64,000 bases of DNA from positions 3,449,301-3,513,300 of the forward strand of contig OX030957.1 of assembly GCA_943735955.1 (NCBI GenBank), given 5' to 3'. The notes under the pieces were generated by a model. The model was not told the origin of the DNA. It saw only the letters and a program-made list of their open reading frames with translations, and did not search any database. Positions 44,313 to 61,862 of this stretch are shown piece after piece. The DNA comes from Piscicola geometra. Taxonomy: Eukaryota; Annelida; Clitellata; Hirudinida; Piscicolidae. The position numbers and the translations under genes were made by a program. Within the stretch, counting starts at the first letter, position 1. Each line of letters opens with the position of its first letter.

Positions 44313-44822
44313 TTTGTATTTGTTGTGGAAATTGTTGTAATAGTTGTTGTATTATTGTTTTTGGGGCCGTTGTTGTGGTAGATGTTGTGGCAGTTGCTTT
44401 TTATATTTGTGTTATTGTTGTGTAGTTATCACCTGTCACTTGAGACCTGTAGTCATCAAACAATCAGAAACTTTTTTCACACACTATTTAAAATGACATC
44501 ACATTCCAAGGCCTCATCGCCACACAACAATACGAACCTTATCTCTGATTAATGTTTGGCAAAAATATTTGCTTGCACTTCTACTGAATCACATGCATAA
44601 ATTATCTCAGCCACACAATTTACCACAATGCACAGCACCACAATGGTTCAAAAGAATAATGGACAAAAATTATATTCTATATATTAGAGTACAATTTTTT
44701 TTTAATAATAAAAACGTAAATATTGATATTTTTATTATTATGATTATATTTTTTTATCAATATGAAACAGTAATAGTAACATAAGGAAAAAGAACAAAAA
44801 AAATGCCATATGACCCAGCTAA

Positions 44823-45062
44823 TTAGATAGTAGCAAAATCCACAACCATAACTACTACTACAACAGACAAAACTCCAACAACTTCAACTACAACAACCAC
44901 AACTCCATCATACACAACTTCAACAGACATATCCACAACACCAACATCAACAACTATTACGCAAACAAATACAACAACTACAACTATTACACCAACAACA
45001 ACTACAACTACAACAACAAAATTATCAACGACAACTACATCAGACAAAACTACAACTATCAC
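44823..45062. repeat. ACA/ACT-rich low-complexity DNA
   Basis: Imperfect AAC, ACT and ACA triplets. The Val-rich minus-strand frame over it is not a gene. Similar triplet DNA (TTG)n lies at 45181-45250 and underlies the Asn run of the neighbouring frame. Confidence 0.7.
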
Positions 45063-45099
45063 ACCCCCAACAACAACAACATTATCAACTGCAACTCAC

Positions 45100-45179
45100 T
45101 GGAATAGAAGTTCACATAGAAAAGGTAGCCAGCCACCAGAAGGTTTGAAGCCAGAAAGAACAAGATGCACAATTCACCC

Positions 45180-45217
<38 letters not shown>

Positions 45218-45610
45218 GGGGGTGTTGTTGTAGTTGTAGTAGTTGTTGATGGCTACTATCTTGCTTCCATAGGTGTCGTAGTCGTTACGCTTCGTCTTCT
45301 TATTGCTTTTATTGTTTTTGTTGTTTTTTTCTCTTGTGTTGACTTTAGATGAGTTGGTATTATTATCCTTATGGTTATTATTAGTAGTAGTGGTAGTAGT
45401 AGTAGGTGTAGTAGTTGTAGTGTTGATGTTGTTGATGTTGTTGTTGACACTCAAGCAACCACTCTTGTCGATATTTACGCTTTTATCTGTGTTCTTTGCT
45501 TTTTCGATGATATCATTAATTATATCTTTATTAGTAGTAGTATTATTTTTGTTTTTGTTAAAATAATTCTTATTATTAGTATTATTTTTACTTCCTTTTT
45601 TGGTTGTCAT
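45100..45610 (-). CDS. Possible first exon of a membrane protein (Asn-rich N-terminus plus one hydrophobic segment)
   Basis: From an ATG at 45610 the minus strand is open for 170 residues: an Asn/Lys/Thr-rich region (MTTKKGSKNNTNNKN), an Asn run, then KGELCILFFLASNLLVAGYL + FYVNFYS, a credible membrane segment. It stops at a strong donor, GTGAGT (45099-45094), leaving phase 1. I cannot find the next exon; the coiled-coil gene has its own start downstream and does not accept this splice. It may be a type II membrane protein exon 1, or a chance frame in Asn-codon-rich repeat DNA. Confidence 0.32.
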
Positions 45611-46814
45611 TAAGCCACTTTACAAATAAACTTATCATGAATACCTAAAACAACTTCAACTACAACTTTTACACCTACAACCACAACTTCTTCAATTACA
45701 AACTACAACAACGACGTCAACTCAACTTTTTTAATTCGATGAAACTTAAATTAGGCAAATTTCATTGAACCAATATATTTATATTGTTATATTAATAAAC
45801 TAAATAATAACAATTATTATATTCCCAATTAAGTAGTTAAAAGAGGTTCGACTTAGACTAGAGGGTTCTAGAGAACATCGTTAAACAATTGAGAAAGTAG
45901 CACTTCAGACACGAAACAACTACTTTATCTGTCGTCCAGTCCTTTTATCTCTTCACACATGCGTAAGTATGTGCACATCCTAGCACATACACATGTAAAT
46001 ATACACACACGCACACACATACACACACACCTGAGTGATTAATGCATGGAGGTTGTGAATTACAATATGATTTGGGCAAATTCTGACTTAATGCAGATGT
46101 CACATTAGAATTCAACTGCATACCTATGTTTGTGCATCAATCTACTTCGTAGCTTACTTCTATTACTCTTATTACTTTTATCAACTTTATTTTTTTTAGT
46201 TAAATTTATTCTTGACACCATTCTAATTGACACACGTATGCGTACATTAGGCATGCTTGTCCGAACAATTGTGTATTTTTGGTACCATTTTTAAATTTTG
46301 TTCCTGATGAAAGGCTAAAAATAGTAAAAAAACCCTGAATTTGTTCAATTTGATATAATGTCTTACTTTTTGAAAACTAATTCTAAAAAACATTGTTGTG
46401 TCATACAGTTGGGACCTGATATTTTACTTGTCCGAAGACTTAAGTAATAACTGTAGCTCTCGGTCTGAAGCCTTCAAATGAATCGAAATAATTCAGTAAG
46501 TTTTTGCATAATTAAGTGTTCCAATGCCAATCTTGTTTGAACTCATTTGCAAAAATATTCATTTTTGTATTTTACTTATTTAACTTGCAGATAAAATTTC
46601 CATTTTATATCAGTATTAATTTATATATTTAAAAAAAGTTAACTATTCAATTAAAAATTTAAATTTTCAGACAAAATTTAATAAATAGTTGTTCAGTTTG
46701 TTTTTAAAGCAGCGATAATAAAAATCTAATTTGTGTAATTAGCTTCTATGACGACTTTTTTGATGCCTGATTAAGGCTTATTTCAAAGAGAAAAATATTT
46801 CATTATAAAAAAAG
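45611..46814. other. Upstream region of vezatin
   Basis: AT-rich, with a CA/ACAC-rich patch at 45960-46030. No gene is seen. It would contain the vezatin promoter and, if the 45100-45610 frame is real, a divergent promoter. No motif is supported. Confidence 0.5.
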
Positions 46815-53287
<6,473 letters not shown>

Positions 53288-53584
53288 GAAAACATAATCA
53301 GCGATGATTGACTGTACACATTTTGAAATCATTCTAGTCACGCGTAATCCTTCTCTTCTATTCATCGCTTTAATATTCTCATGATTCTAGCTCAAATTGT
53401 TATTTTAAATAATTGTAATTTTTCGTTATTAAATCTTTATTGTGTGTTTACTTTCTTTGGTAGTTTTATATTATGGATAATTACATTTATGTATCTTTTA
53501 TTTGCCTTTTCAAAGTATTTAGTTGGGAGATTTTTCTATATAAAATCAATTGAAAATTATATGTAACTTTTTAAGCTTTTTTGG

Positions 53585-53910
53585 ACACTAACTGCCACTC
53601 ATCCATAGCATAGAGGAAACATGCTAATATATATAGTTGTGAAATAAACACACAGAACTGAAACTAAATATATAAAGCAATATTAAAAAATAACACACAG
53701 AACAAAAAAACATACAGATTATGCATTAACATGGCAATATTCCAAAATAAGATGCATAGCATACAGATTACAAAACATACAGTATATCTAGGAATATTCC
53801 AAAACAACATAAAGAATATACATAAAGTATATATAGCAATATTCCAAAATACATAGTAGTAGTAGTAGTAGCAGTAGTAGTAGTAGTAGTAGTAGTAGCA
53901 GCAGTAGTAA

Positions 53911-53964
<54 letters not shown>

Positions 53965-54094
53965 TAGTAGTAGTGGTAGTAGTGGTAGTAGTAGTATAGA
54001 CACAGAATATACACAGTTGCGCGAATGTGCTCCAACATTTGCCATTATTGGTCATCATTGTTAAATTCTTCATCGCTTTGGCTGAAATGATCCG
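53585..54094 (-). mobile_element. Diverged inverted copy of the Merlin-like element
   Basis: On the minus strand it begins GGATCATTTCAGCCAAAGCG + ATGAAGAATTTAAC, clearly related to the left end of the 39984-40943 element. It continues through the shared GCAAATGTTGGAGCACATTCGC block, an ACT/AGT triplet array (53857-53996), repeated TTCCAAAATA-type blocks, and the shared block ending near 53585 (ACTAACTGCCACTCATCC on plus). The far terminal repeat is missing. Its start overlaps the last coding exon of the minus-strand secreted gene. Confidence 0.78.
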
Positions 54095-55589
54095 TTCCGT
54101 TATTGTCAAGAGAATCCATCCATAGATAAGGAATCGCTTGGTATTTCTTCACAAACTTCTTATAAGCAAATGCCCTCCTGATTTGGTTTAAGAATAGTTT
54201 CACGAATATTTTCTATACTTGATTTTCAAAAATCTCTTTTATAAAGTCTTAACAGTAGCTTTTAAAAATGTAACCCAAATAAGTTTACAATCAATCAATC
54301 ACTAATTATTTGTATAGCGCCCTTAAGAAGCAAATAAAAGCGCTCAGCCATCACGTTCCGAACAAATAAGTCTTCAGTCCACGACGGAAAGGTATGAGCG
54401 ACTTAAATTGAAGTTAGAGAAGAGGGTAAAGAATTCCATAAAACGGACCCCAGTAAGAAAAAAAAAGTTTAGGAAAGGCGGGTTTAACTAAAAAACAAAA
54501 AGAACGCTTAAAGGTCGAAGATCTTAGACCAGATTTAGGGGCTTGTTTAATTAGATTTTTAAGATAAATTTCAAGATAAATTGGGGTAGTACAGTTTTGA
54601 ATTTCAAAAATATTTAGGCATATTTCAAAAATCACTCTAGATCTCAAAGGTAGCCAATGTAGAAAAAAAAGATAAGGAGAATTATGAGAAAACTTGAAAG
54701 AACGCGCAACAAGACGAACATCACAGTTAAATACTTTATTTAGAGAAGCTAAAGTAGATTCAGGGAGACCATAGTAAAGAGAGTTGCAATAATCAATCCT
54801 AGAGAGAACTAGAGAAGATACAAGAAGCTGAAAAATAGGATCGTCAAGAAAAGGAAGAAGCTGTTTAATACGATGAATGTGGAAATAACAAGATTTAGAA
54901 ACAGATAGAATTTGAGGAGCTAAAGACAAGTTAGAATCAAAGATAAAACCAAGTTTACGTATAGAAGAAAAATAGAAGATAATGATGACGGGGAGACAAA
55001 ACTAAAGAAAGAAGAGATAGTAAAGATTTGGATGCTCTATTGAAATAGATGAGTTCAAATTTATCAGGATTTAGCTTGAGAAACATAGATGAAGCCCAAG
55101 AAACAAAAAGAAAAACAAAAAATAGTGAATTCATTCACAAACGAGCGTACAACAAATGAATTTGACTCAACCTGTTCATGGTCCACGGGCAAGGAGCTTT
55201 CATCTCGCGAAACCGTTGCTCCATCTCCCGAATCACAACCGGCGTAACGTCTAAGTTATATTCTATTTAAAAAAAAATAAAATTACTTAGTAATGTTTGA
55301 TGTGTCTATCCTGCTCATAGAGTGTTGAGTAAGTTAATAAAGGTTTAAAGCTAAATTCAAAATGTTAAAAGTTGAACAAAAATCTGTTGATGTACAAAAA
55401 ATGAGAAAAAGATTTGTAAAAAAATTTAATGTAGTGTCTCACTTATCTCTTCATCACACTTTGAGTCAACCCCCCTCCATCCGGCTTCACAGGCCCCTGG
55501 ACACTTTCCCGTAATGTAAGAGCATGGTTCCTGGTCGTCACAATAGCAGGCCTTCCCGCAACCCGGACCGTAGAAACCTCTTGGACACA
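54045..55589 (-). CDS. FTP/EGF gene: EGF module 2 and C-terminal tail
   Basis: 55589-55443: CPRGFYGPGCGKACYC, then CSYITGKCPGACEAGWRG and CDEEI, ending at GTGAGA. 55250-55172: VTPVVIREMEQRFREMKAPC + PWTMN, phase 1 to 2. 54177-54045: RAFAYKKFVKKYQAIPYLWM, then DSLDNNGTDHFSQSDEEFNN + DDQ and TAA. The last 16 codons and stop coincide with the end of a transposon-like repeat (53585-54094). No membrane segment. Confidence 0.78.
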
Positions 55590-58500
55590 CTGCAGAGTTT
55601 GCAGATGGTTTTTGAAATTAAAAGGCATGAATTAAAAATTTAAATAACTTTTTTTAATCTTTTTGAACATTTTAGTAGGTTTGGTTCAATAGAACAAAGA
55701 TATATTACAAACAATGTTATAAAATCATAAAAATAAAATATGAAAAAACAATAAAAATTGGAAAACAAGGGTTCAATTCAGAGTTACAGTAAATCCTTAA
55801 TTTAATTATTTAGATTTTAAAATTAGGTTTCAGACCCTTATGCTTTTTCTAATTTAAAGATTTAATCAGTTTTTTGAATATTTTCAAAACTCTTTTCCAA
55901 TATTAATATACACGTGTTGGTCTTCAAGCTCGTTCGGGTTTACGCCACGTTAACAAGATTCGTCGTTGTATTGTATGATAGTTAGAAAACCTCGGATATT
56001 TTTTAGAAGTGTTGAAGGAATTAACATAGACGACTCACACATTGCGAAGTAGATGATCAAATGCATGAAAGTGACTGGTTCAGAGCCCTTGCTCCAGATG
56101 CTCACAAAGCGGTGTCCCTTAACTTCGTCTTTTAAGCAATTAAAATAGCCACTGAAACCAGATGTATTTAGCTCTAACTTCCAGCAATGGGGCAAAACAC
56201 CAAACGGTGGCTCTTTGAATGGATGCTCTCTGTCGAAAGACTCAAGCAAAAATAGTCCGGTGTCCTTTTCTATTAATGCAATGAGAATGTTAGCTTGAAT
56301 GATACGTACAGGAAAAAATGCCCGCCCTTAATTTTAAGATACAAAGCTATTAGGGAATGTCAAGCATACCCCGGGTGATGATCTCAAGGTGGACTTTGTC
56401 GATGACATAGAAGTCTCCTAAGTCTACAAACATGTACTGCTCTGTGCCATCATTCAAACCCTGCCAAAGATTGGCACCGTCCTCATTCGTGATCTTTTTC
56501 GTCGAAAGATCCTTGTAAATCAAAGTTCCGCGTTTTGACAGTGTTGTCGAATGTCTATGCGCTTTAAATAAAAAGAATGTAATTATATTACTGATTTATT
56601 ATTTGTTTTTTAACGTGAACTAATGTTTCAAGCAACAAACCAGCTGCAATAGGCACTTGAACATCATACAAAATCAACTCTTTCGCATTGAAAGCGTAAA
56701 TGGTGATGTATCTGAAGGGAAGGCTTTGATTAGTGCACTCCAGGCTCCCTCTAACTTTCTCGTGACTCTGCGACTCTGTAAGATTTTCATAACAGATTTT
56801 CCACTCAAAAGGAAACTGAGTAATGTCCTCCCAAATGAAATGATTCATCAATCCTATCTGGTAAGTAGCTTTCATTGCTGTAATTAATTAAAAAATGTTG
56901 TTAAAAGGTATTGGATGCTTTAATTTTGTTATAATCTGTAAAGCTTGCAACATTAGACTGCGTACTTACTCGGGATAAACATGTCCACATAGATAGTTTG
57001 GACGACGTATCTCCTTTCTAGGTCTACAAGCCACCACGTATCAGCATTTTCAGTTTCTTGAGTTTGCGAATAGGTGGAAGGATTAAGATCTACAGCATTT
57101 TCTGACCCGAAAATTAGATCTTCACTGCCTCTCTCCGCATCAAATTCACGAGGCCCCTTGAATGATTGTGGCTCAAAAGTAGAACTCTGGTAGGTGGGTC
57201 TGAAGAGGGCTACATTCGGGTAAAAGGGATATCCTGGATAAGATTTAAAGCCATTTTAGGTAGTTTTTGATCAATGTGAATCTTTATTTGTTTAAATTAC
57301 AAATTTTTCAATAAGTATAAAAATTTGAATATTTAAATTTTCTAAAACAAATTTTAACGTTCAAATTAGAATTTTTATTTAAAAGTGATAAAAAAAACTT
57401 ATTTTAACTGTCTTGAGTGATTCATATAGTAAAGCGAGCTCAAGTGTCTAGCTGGAATTAGTGTTCTAAATAATGTACACAACTAACTGGAGTTACAGGC
57501 TTTTCCATACCACCCGTCTTGGCATCCGGTAAGGCAATCTCCAGTCCATGGATTGCATGTCTCTTTTTTAACACAATGGCACTGCCTCAGGCATTTCCTT
57601 CCAAAAAAGCCGTAAGGACATTCTTTGGAATACAAATATATTTATGTATATGTAGATGTGAATAAATTACATTTTTTAACTTACGTTTTTTTTAAATATA
57701 AAAATTGTGAATGATTTGTTTAAATACTGCAATACTCAACAAAGTACATACAATTTGCACAAATGCATCACAGACCCTCGTTAGGGACAACCTCCACTTC
57801 ACATATTTCCAGATTTTTATCGCCGGCACTGACCACAATAGTGACGAAGCGATATGGTATAATCAGGTCAGGGCAATCGTATGGTATGAACTCTCCTACA
57901 GGTACTTTCTCATGTTTACAAAGCAACCAGAAGACCGGCGTGTGGTTTGAATCGTAGAGAATATTCGTCAGGAGGACGTAAGGCGTATTTGTCCAGGGAC
58001 CTTTCGACGTTGGTGTTTCAGAATTGTTAAGAATGCTACTTTGAATAGGAGCGATTTTAATTTTTATTATTCGAAAAAATTAATAATACAAATTAAAAAA
58101 TTGAAGCGTCAATGTATAAAAAGTTCGATGTCTTAGCTATATTTATTTAATAAAGAAATTATGTATTTGAAAAACCTGGCAAGACGCGAACTATCTGAAC
58201 AATGAAGCGTTTTACCATATCCAATGTCCAATATAAGTCTGGTCTTACGCACGTAGATGGATTGCCGTCGTGAGCGAATTTTGTTTTCGAGCGCATATTC
58301 TGGTTATAGCTCCTAGCATCAGCTTCTTTAAGCGTTTGCGAATCTGCGCGATTTCATGTTCATATTTTTTAAACCATTCATTAAACAATTCCTAAAGTCT
58401 CAGAGCAAGTCTTTAAAAATAAAGAATTGAATAGCTTACTTGAAAAGCTGTACACTTCGATATCTTGGACGTAAAATGTTTCCATTCTATTGCTCGCCAT

Positions 58501-61500
58501 GTATACCTTTACTTTTCTCCACAATTGGTTTCTTGTTTCTTTTTTGCAATCAAAGGCCATCGAAAGATTGGTGTTTGGTCGATTTTCTAGAAGAGTTATG
58601 TTAAGAAATTTCTGATAGCAACTATAGTTTCCTACTTTTTCTCTTTCCGATTTCCAAATTTCTTTATAAAGGTTTATCCAAATTTCAAAAGGCTGTGTCC
58701 TATTTATCACTGTTGAGTACAAAAAAATGTTAAGCACCGTAAAATACTAGAATCTTCATAAATTCAGAATTTAAAAAACCAGCATTTTTGTGAAAAATAA
58801 TTTTGGACATTATTAAATCTGTCTATCTAAAACCTTGGAAGTGAATGGGGGCAATTATTTCAGCCTTTATACTTTATACTTTTTTTCCCAATATTAAAAG
58901 TATATTTTTAATGTTCAACTATTTTTTCCATTTTTATAAGATTAAAAAATGACGATAAGCCTTTAGCGTTTTAAAAGTTCTTTTTCCAAGATATATATTT
59001 TTCTATTCAAAAATAATGCTTTAACATACTTGTAACAAGAACCCTGTCCACATGGAAGCTTTTTCCGAGGTCAATATGCATAAACGTGACTGGAAAAGTA
59101 AGTAATTGAGCATCAATTAACAATTTACATATGTGAAAATTAATATAGTTAAGACTTCATCTGAATTATCAATTTTTGTTCTAAATCGTATATTCTTGAA
59201 AAAATAATCTTGGAAAGTATAATTTGGAAAGTAGATAAATATAAAATAAGATTTTTTAGTTTTATAGATCTTTGCAAATTTTGAAAATTAGGAATGGTAA
59301 CGGATTCGAAATCAGGACTCGAGAATCCGACCCGTTAATCGGATACTACTTGCCTCCCCCGCAAGACGGTCAGCTCAAAACGACAGTATTTTATGAAACT
59401 AATATTTATTAATATGAATAAATAAATAAAATTTAACTTTCGACGTAAATTCTGTTTTTATTTTCTCAATCAATCAAATAAATTTCTATAGAGCTCTATC
59501 ATCAAATTTAAGAGCGCTCGAAATTTTGAGTAAAATGATGGTTCAAGGTTGTAGGTTAACTGCACCCAAACGAAAGCGCGCTGCATGTGTTAAATGCACA
59601 TTTTCTTTTGCGCGTTTCTTCTTTTTTACAGAAAAAACGTTAATTTAGGGTTAAGGTTAGGGTTAGGATTAGGGTTAGAGTTAGGGTTAGGGTTAGGGTT
59701 AGGGTTTTCAGAAAAATCGCATTTTAAGAAGAAACGCGCAAAAGAAAATGTGCATTTAACACATGCAACGCGCTTTTGTTTGGGTGCAGTTAACCTACAA
59801 CCATGGTTCAAGCCTTCTTTACGTTTGTTTCACGTCATAGAATGTAAAGCTTAAAATTAGAATAAGTAAAAACTTTTTACAATTTCTGAAGTTAAAAACT
59901 AAAAAAATATGTTACATCCTGTAAAGTAAACGAAAAATAGGATTAAAGTTTTAAAATATAGGAGGACAAAGGGCCGTAATCATGTAAATAAAAGATTACC
60001 TTGCCACGAATCCAAAGGCGAGATGGTGAGAAATGTGTTTGGATTGTGGTCAGTAAATGGATTCCATATCGTTTGTTGAGTAAAAAAACCGAAATTATTC
60101 TCGGTCCAAGAAGGTTTTTGGTAAGCCAAATCTGTATTGGTGTTTGACGCTTTTAATATGATGCGATTGAGGTAATAAGACAAATTTTTATGGACATTAA
60201 TCTAATTTTTAAAATTAATAACTATTTCGAAACTTTAGAAATTAAAAAAAATTATTATTCTGAACACACCTTCCATAGGAAAAACGACAATTTCCTCAAC
60301 CTCCAAAGAAATTCTGTTAGGAGCCCACACGGCAACGTAGCGGTGTTTGTATATGTTTGGGTTGTGTTTCCAATTCCTATAAGGAACTCGATCACACATT
60401 CCGGAATGATAAATCCATTGCAACTTTGAAAAATCTTTACTGCAAATAAAACTTTTCCGCGGATCCGGAGTTTGATAGTTCTCCATCAACAACACATACA
60501 ACAGATGAAAATTTGGCTCTATGGAGATATTACTTTTTTTGAAAGCTCTTTAATTTAAATAAATGTTTATAGCAATATATATATATATTCAAAAAGTCAC
60601 TTTACCCGGTGAATCCGGTTCATAGTAGAGAGTGGAATGTCCTGCCACTCTTTCGACCATCTGAAACGTCACCATATCAGCCATCCACCACGAAGGCCCG
60701 TCCGAAAGCTCTGTGTGTGCTCTAAAATCATTGAAGATTATAGCATTTTCTGCAAAAAAAATGTCTCGAGTTGAGCTTTGGCTGGCATTTTGCAATCTTA
60801 TCATCCTTTGTGTTCCTTTGAATGAAAGTAATGATTAAGACTTTTGCATGAAAATAAATAAAACAGTTAAATTGGAATATATAAAAATTCATCAAAGGAT
60901 GTTCATAATTTTGAACTAACCTATTGTGATCGTGAAGCTTATTTCATATATTTGTATAAAATATTTTGGGCCGACCCACAATGCAAACAATTGATACTTC
61001 GCGTTTCGTTTTACCAAATAAGAATAAGTAGTATTTTTGAAGCACACTCTCTCAGTTACTTTATATTCATTTGACATATTGAAAGAGGCGCAAACAAAAT
61101 GCTTATCAGGGTCAGGAACAGTTGAACCATGGTGAAGAACAGTCAACCCATCGTGAAGAACAATTGTATTAGGCGCTCGATTGTTCAGCAGGAGCGCATA
61201 AACGGGCACGGCGTCAGTTTCTGAAATATAAAAAAACATTTATTAAATACATGATAAAAGAATAAAAAATTAAAAACAAAAATGTATTATTCATTGGTAT
61301 CTTTGTATACATATGAGTTAGCTTGATAGCAAAATATCCATAAACAAACTCACGGTTATCAAAACTTCCAACTGATCCAAGTAAGTTAAATGAATGCACC
61401 ACAGTTTTCGAAGAAAACGAGAATATGATCCACTGCGGGTCATCATTCACTTGTGTACACGAAAAAGTTTGGTTTGAGCCGTCAACAGCGTTACTGGGAA

Positions 61501-61862
61501 CTTGTGGCGCATTGGTGGTGCTTTGGGAGTGGCCCACTGCCGTTGCATTAGCGCTGCCTGGCCCAAAAAAGACTGCATCATCGTCCCAGTAATTGAATTC
61601 GGTGTAATACCTTACAGGTGGTTTAGATTCCACAGAAACTTTTGGAGAGTTTGATAGAGTGGTGATTTTTTAAAATAAATGTTATTCTTTGTAATTAAAT
61701 AGTTTTTATATATAAATTTTGAGCAAGATATGACAATTCTAGTTTGAAAAGGGATTTACTATTTGATACCACATAATTTAAATTTGAAAAAAATTAATAA
61801 CCTGTAATAATAAATAATAATAATAATACATAAATTAAGCGAAATTTTTTCATGCCATTCAT
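54045..61862 (-). CDS. Secreted protein with six FTP/F5-8-like modules and two EGF modules (18 exons)
   Basis: Minus exons: 61862-61802, 61638-61354, 61220-60921, 60815-60606, 60518-60270, 60149-60000, 59089-59030, 58709-58440, 58343-58176, about 58045-57776, 57622-57488, 57233-56970, 56877-56641, 56561-56370, 56269-56039, 55589-55443, 55250-55172, 54177-54045. About 1,145 residues. It starts with a signal peptide (MNGMKKFRLIYVLLLLFIIT). Galactose-binding-like modules follow, each split over two or three exons, with signatures such as AVDGSNQTFSC, IDLGKSFHVDRVLVT, FAHDGNPSTC...WTLDM and FVDLGDFYVIDKVHL. Two MEGF-type EGF modules are interspersed. The end is a basic/acidic tail without membrane segment. 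Nearly all junctions are phase 1. Such FTP-EGF proteins are expanded in molluscs and relatives as secreted or receptor ectodomains (general knowledge). Ligand unknown. Confidence 0.85.
54289..55103 (-). mobile_element. Decayed fragment of the L2/CR1-like LINE
   Basis: Same family as 32885-34547: 3' terminus GGGCGCTATACAAATAATTAG at the left edge and a 171-residue partial frame (54929-54414) with SLVLSRIDYCNSLYYGLP and WLPLRSRV. A frame break lies near 54960, and 5' truncation is just after the GLGSS-equivalent region. It sits in the last intron of the secreted FTP/EGF gene, in the same orientation. Confidence 0.88.
55915..55975 (+). mobile_element. SINE-like tail fragment
   Basis: It shares GAAG/CAAGCTCGTTCGGGTTTACGCC and CGTTGTATTGTA with 643-700, and the CCGTTCGGGTT core with the SINE at 41940. 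Here the terminal TATTG pentamer is present only twice. Lies in the intron after module 6. Confidence 0.6.
56039..57233 (-). CDS. FTP/EGF gene: modules 5 and 6
   Basis: Module 5: 57233-56970 (FYPNVALFRPTYQSSTFE...NAVDLNPSTYSQ...WWLVDLERRYVVQTIYVDM) and 56877-56641 (FEWKICYENL...LECTNQSLPFRYITIYAFNA). Module 6: 56561-56370 (ITNEDGANLWQGLNDG, FVDLGDFYVIDKVHLEI) and 56269-56039 (GVLPHCWKLEL...FNCLKDEVKGHRFVSIWSKG), ending at GTGAGT (56038) rather than running on to the stop near 55950. All four exons are phase 1-1. Confidence 0.85.
57488..57622 (-). CDS. FTP/EGF gene: EGF module 1
   Basis: A phase 1-1 exon of 135 bases: ECPYGFFGRKCLRQCHC, then ETCNPWTGDCLTGCQDGWYG and KAC. The CP-G-FG--C---C-C ... 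G-C--GC--G--G--C spacing is that of MEGF/scavenger-receptor-type EGF repeats. It ends at GTTAGT. Confidence 0.88.
57776..58343 (-). CDS. FTP/EGF gene: module 4, internal join unresolved
   Basis: Exon 58343-58176 gives TKFAHDGNPSTCVRPDLYWT + LDMVKRFIVQIVRVLP and ends at GTTTTT in phase 1. The second half, starting about 58045 (LNNSETPTSKGPWTNTPYVL, FWLLCKHEKVPVG, RFVTIVVSAGDKNLEICEVE), is clear. However, the only AGs before it would enter in phase 2, so the join as read breaks frame. It ends at a weak donor, GTCTGT (57775). Confidence 0.68.
58440..60149 (-). CDS. FTP/EGF gene: module 3 in three exons
   Basis: Exons 60149-60000 (NTDLAYQKPSWTENNFGFFT, ending LDSWQG), 59089-59030 (VTFMHIDLGKSFHVDRVLVT) and 58709-58440 (INLYKEIWKSEREKVGNYSC and on to VKVYMASNRMETFYVQDIEV). 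The intron between the first two contains the palindromic telomere-core element, and the module is intact across it. Confidence 0.82.
59547..59802. mobile_element. 256-bp palindromic element with telomere-repeat core
   Basis: Arms of about 77 bases are nearly perfect inverted repeats: GGTTGTAGGTTAACTGCACC on the left, its complement ending at 59802, with two mismatches seen. They enclose about 60 bases of TTAGGG-type repeats (59645-59706, with TTAAGG, TTAGGA and TTAGAG variants). The element is flanked by a perfect 9-bp duplication ATGGTTCAA (59538-59546 and 59803-59811). The target-site length fits Mutator-like elements, but the family is inferred. It has no coding capacity and lies in an intron of the FTP/EGF gene. 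Confidence 0.88.
60270..60815 (-). CDS. FTP/EGF gene: module 2
   Basis: Exons 60815-60606 (LQNASQSSTRDIFFAENAII, then WWMADMVTFQMVERVAGHST) and 60518-60270 (FHLLYVLLMENYQTPDPRKS, then RYVAVWAP and LEVEEIVVFP). The tryptophan plus ADM...V pattern and the RYVAVWAP strand mark the two halves of one module. Both are phase 1-1. Confidence 0.8.
60921..61862 (-). CDS. FTP/EGF gene: signal peptide and module 1
   Basis: Exon 61862-61802 is the signal peptide, ending in phase 1 at GTTATT. Exon 61638-61354 (YYTEFNYWDDDAVFFGPGSA, NAVDGSNQTFSC, WIIFSFSSKTVVHSFNLLGS) ends at GTGAGT. Exon 61220-60921 (ETDAVPVYALLLNN...KHFVCASFNM...YQLFALWVG) completes the fold. The SNAVDG...FSC...WIIF order is that of FTP/F5-8-type domains. 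Confidence 0.85.

Noticed and set aside
45059..45610. Exon 1 of the coiled-coil gene
   Set aside because: The coiled-coil frame has an upstream in-frame stop with no acceptor before its own ATG at 44312, so the two cannot be spliced in frame.
59645..59706. A true chromosome end
   Set aside because: The TTAGGG-type run is only about 60 bases, degenerate, and enclosed in an inverted-repeat insertion inside a gene.
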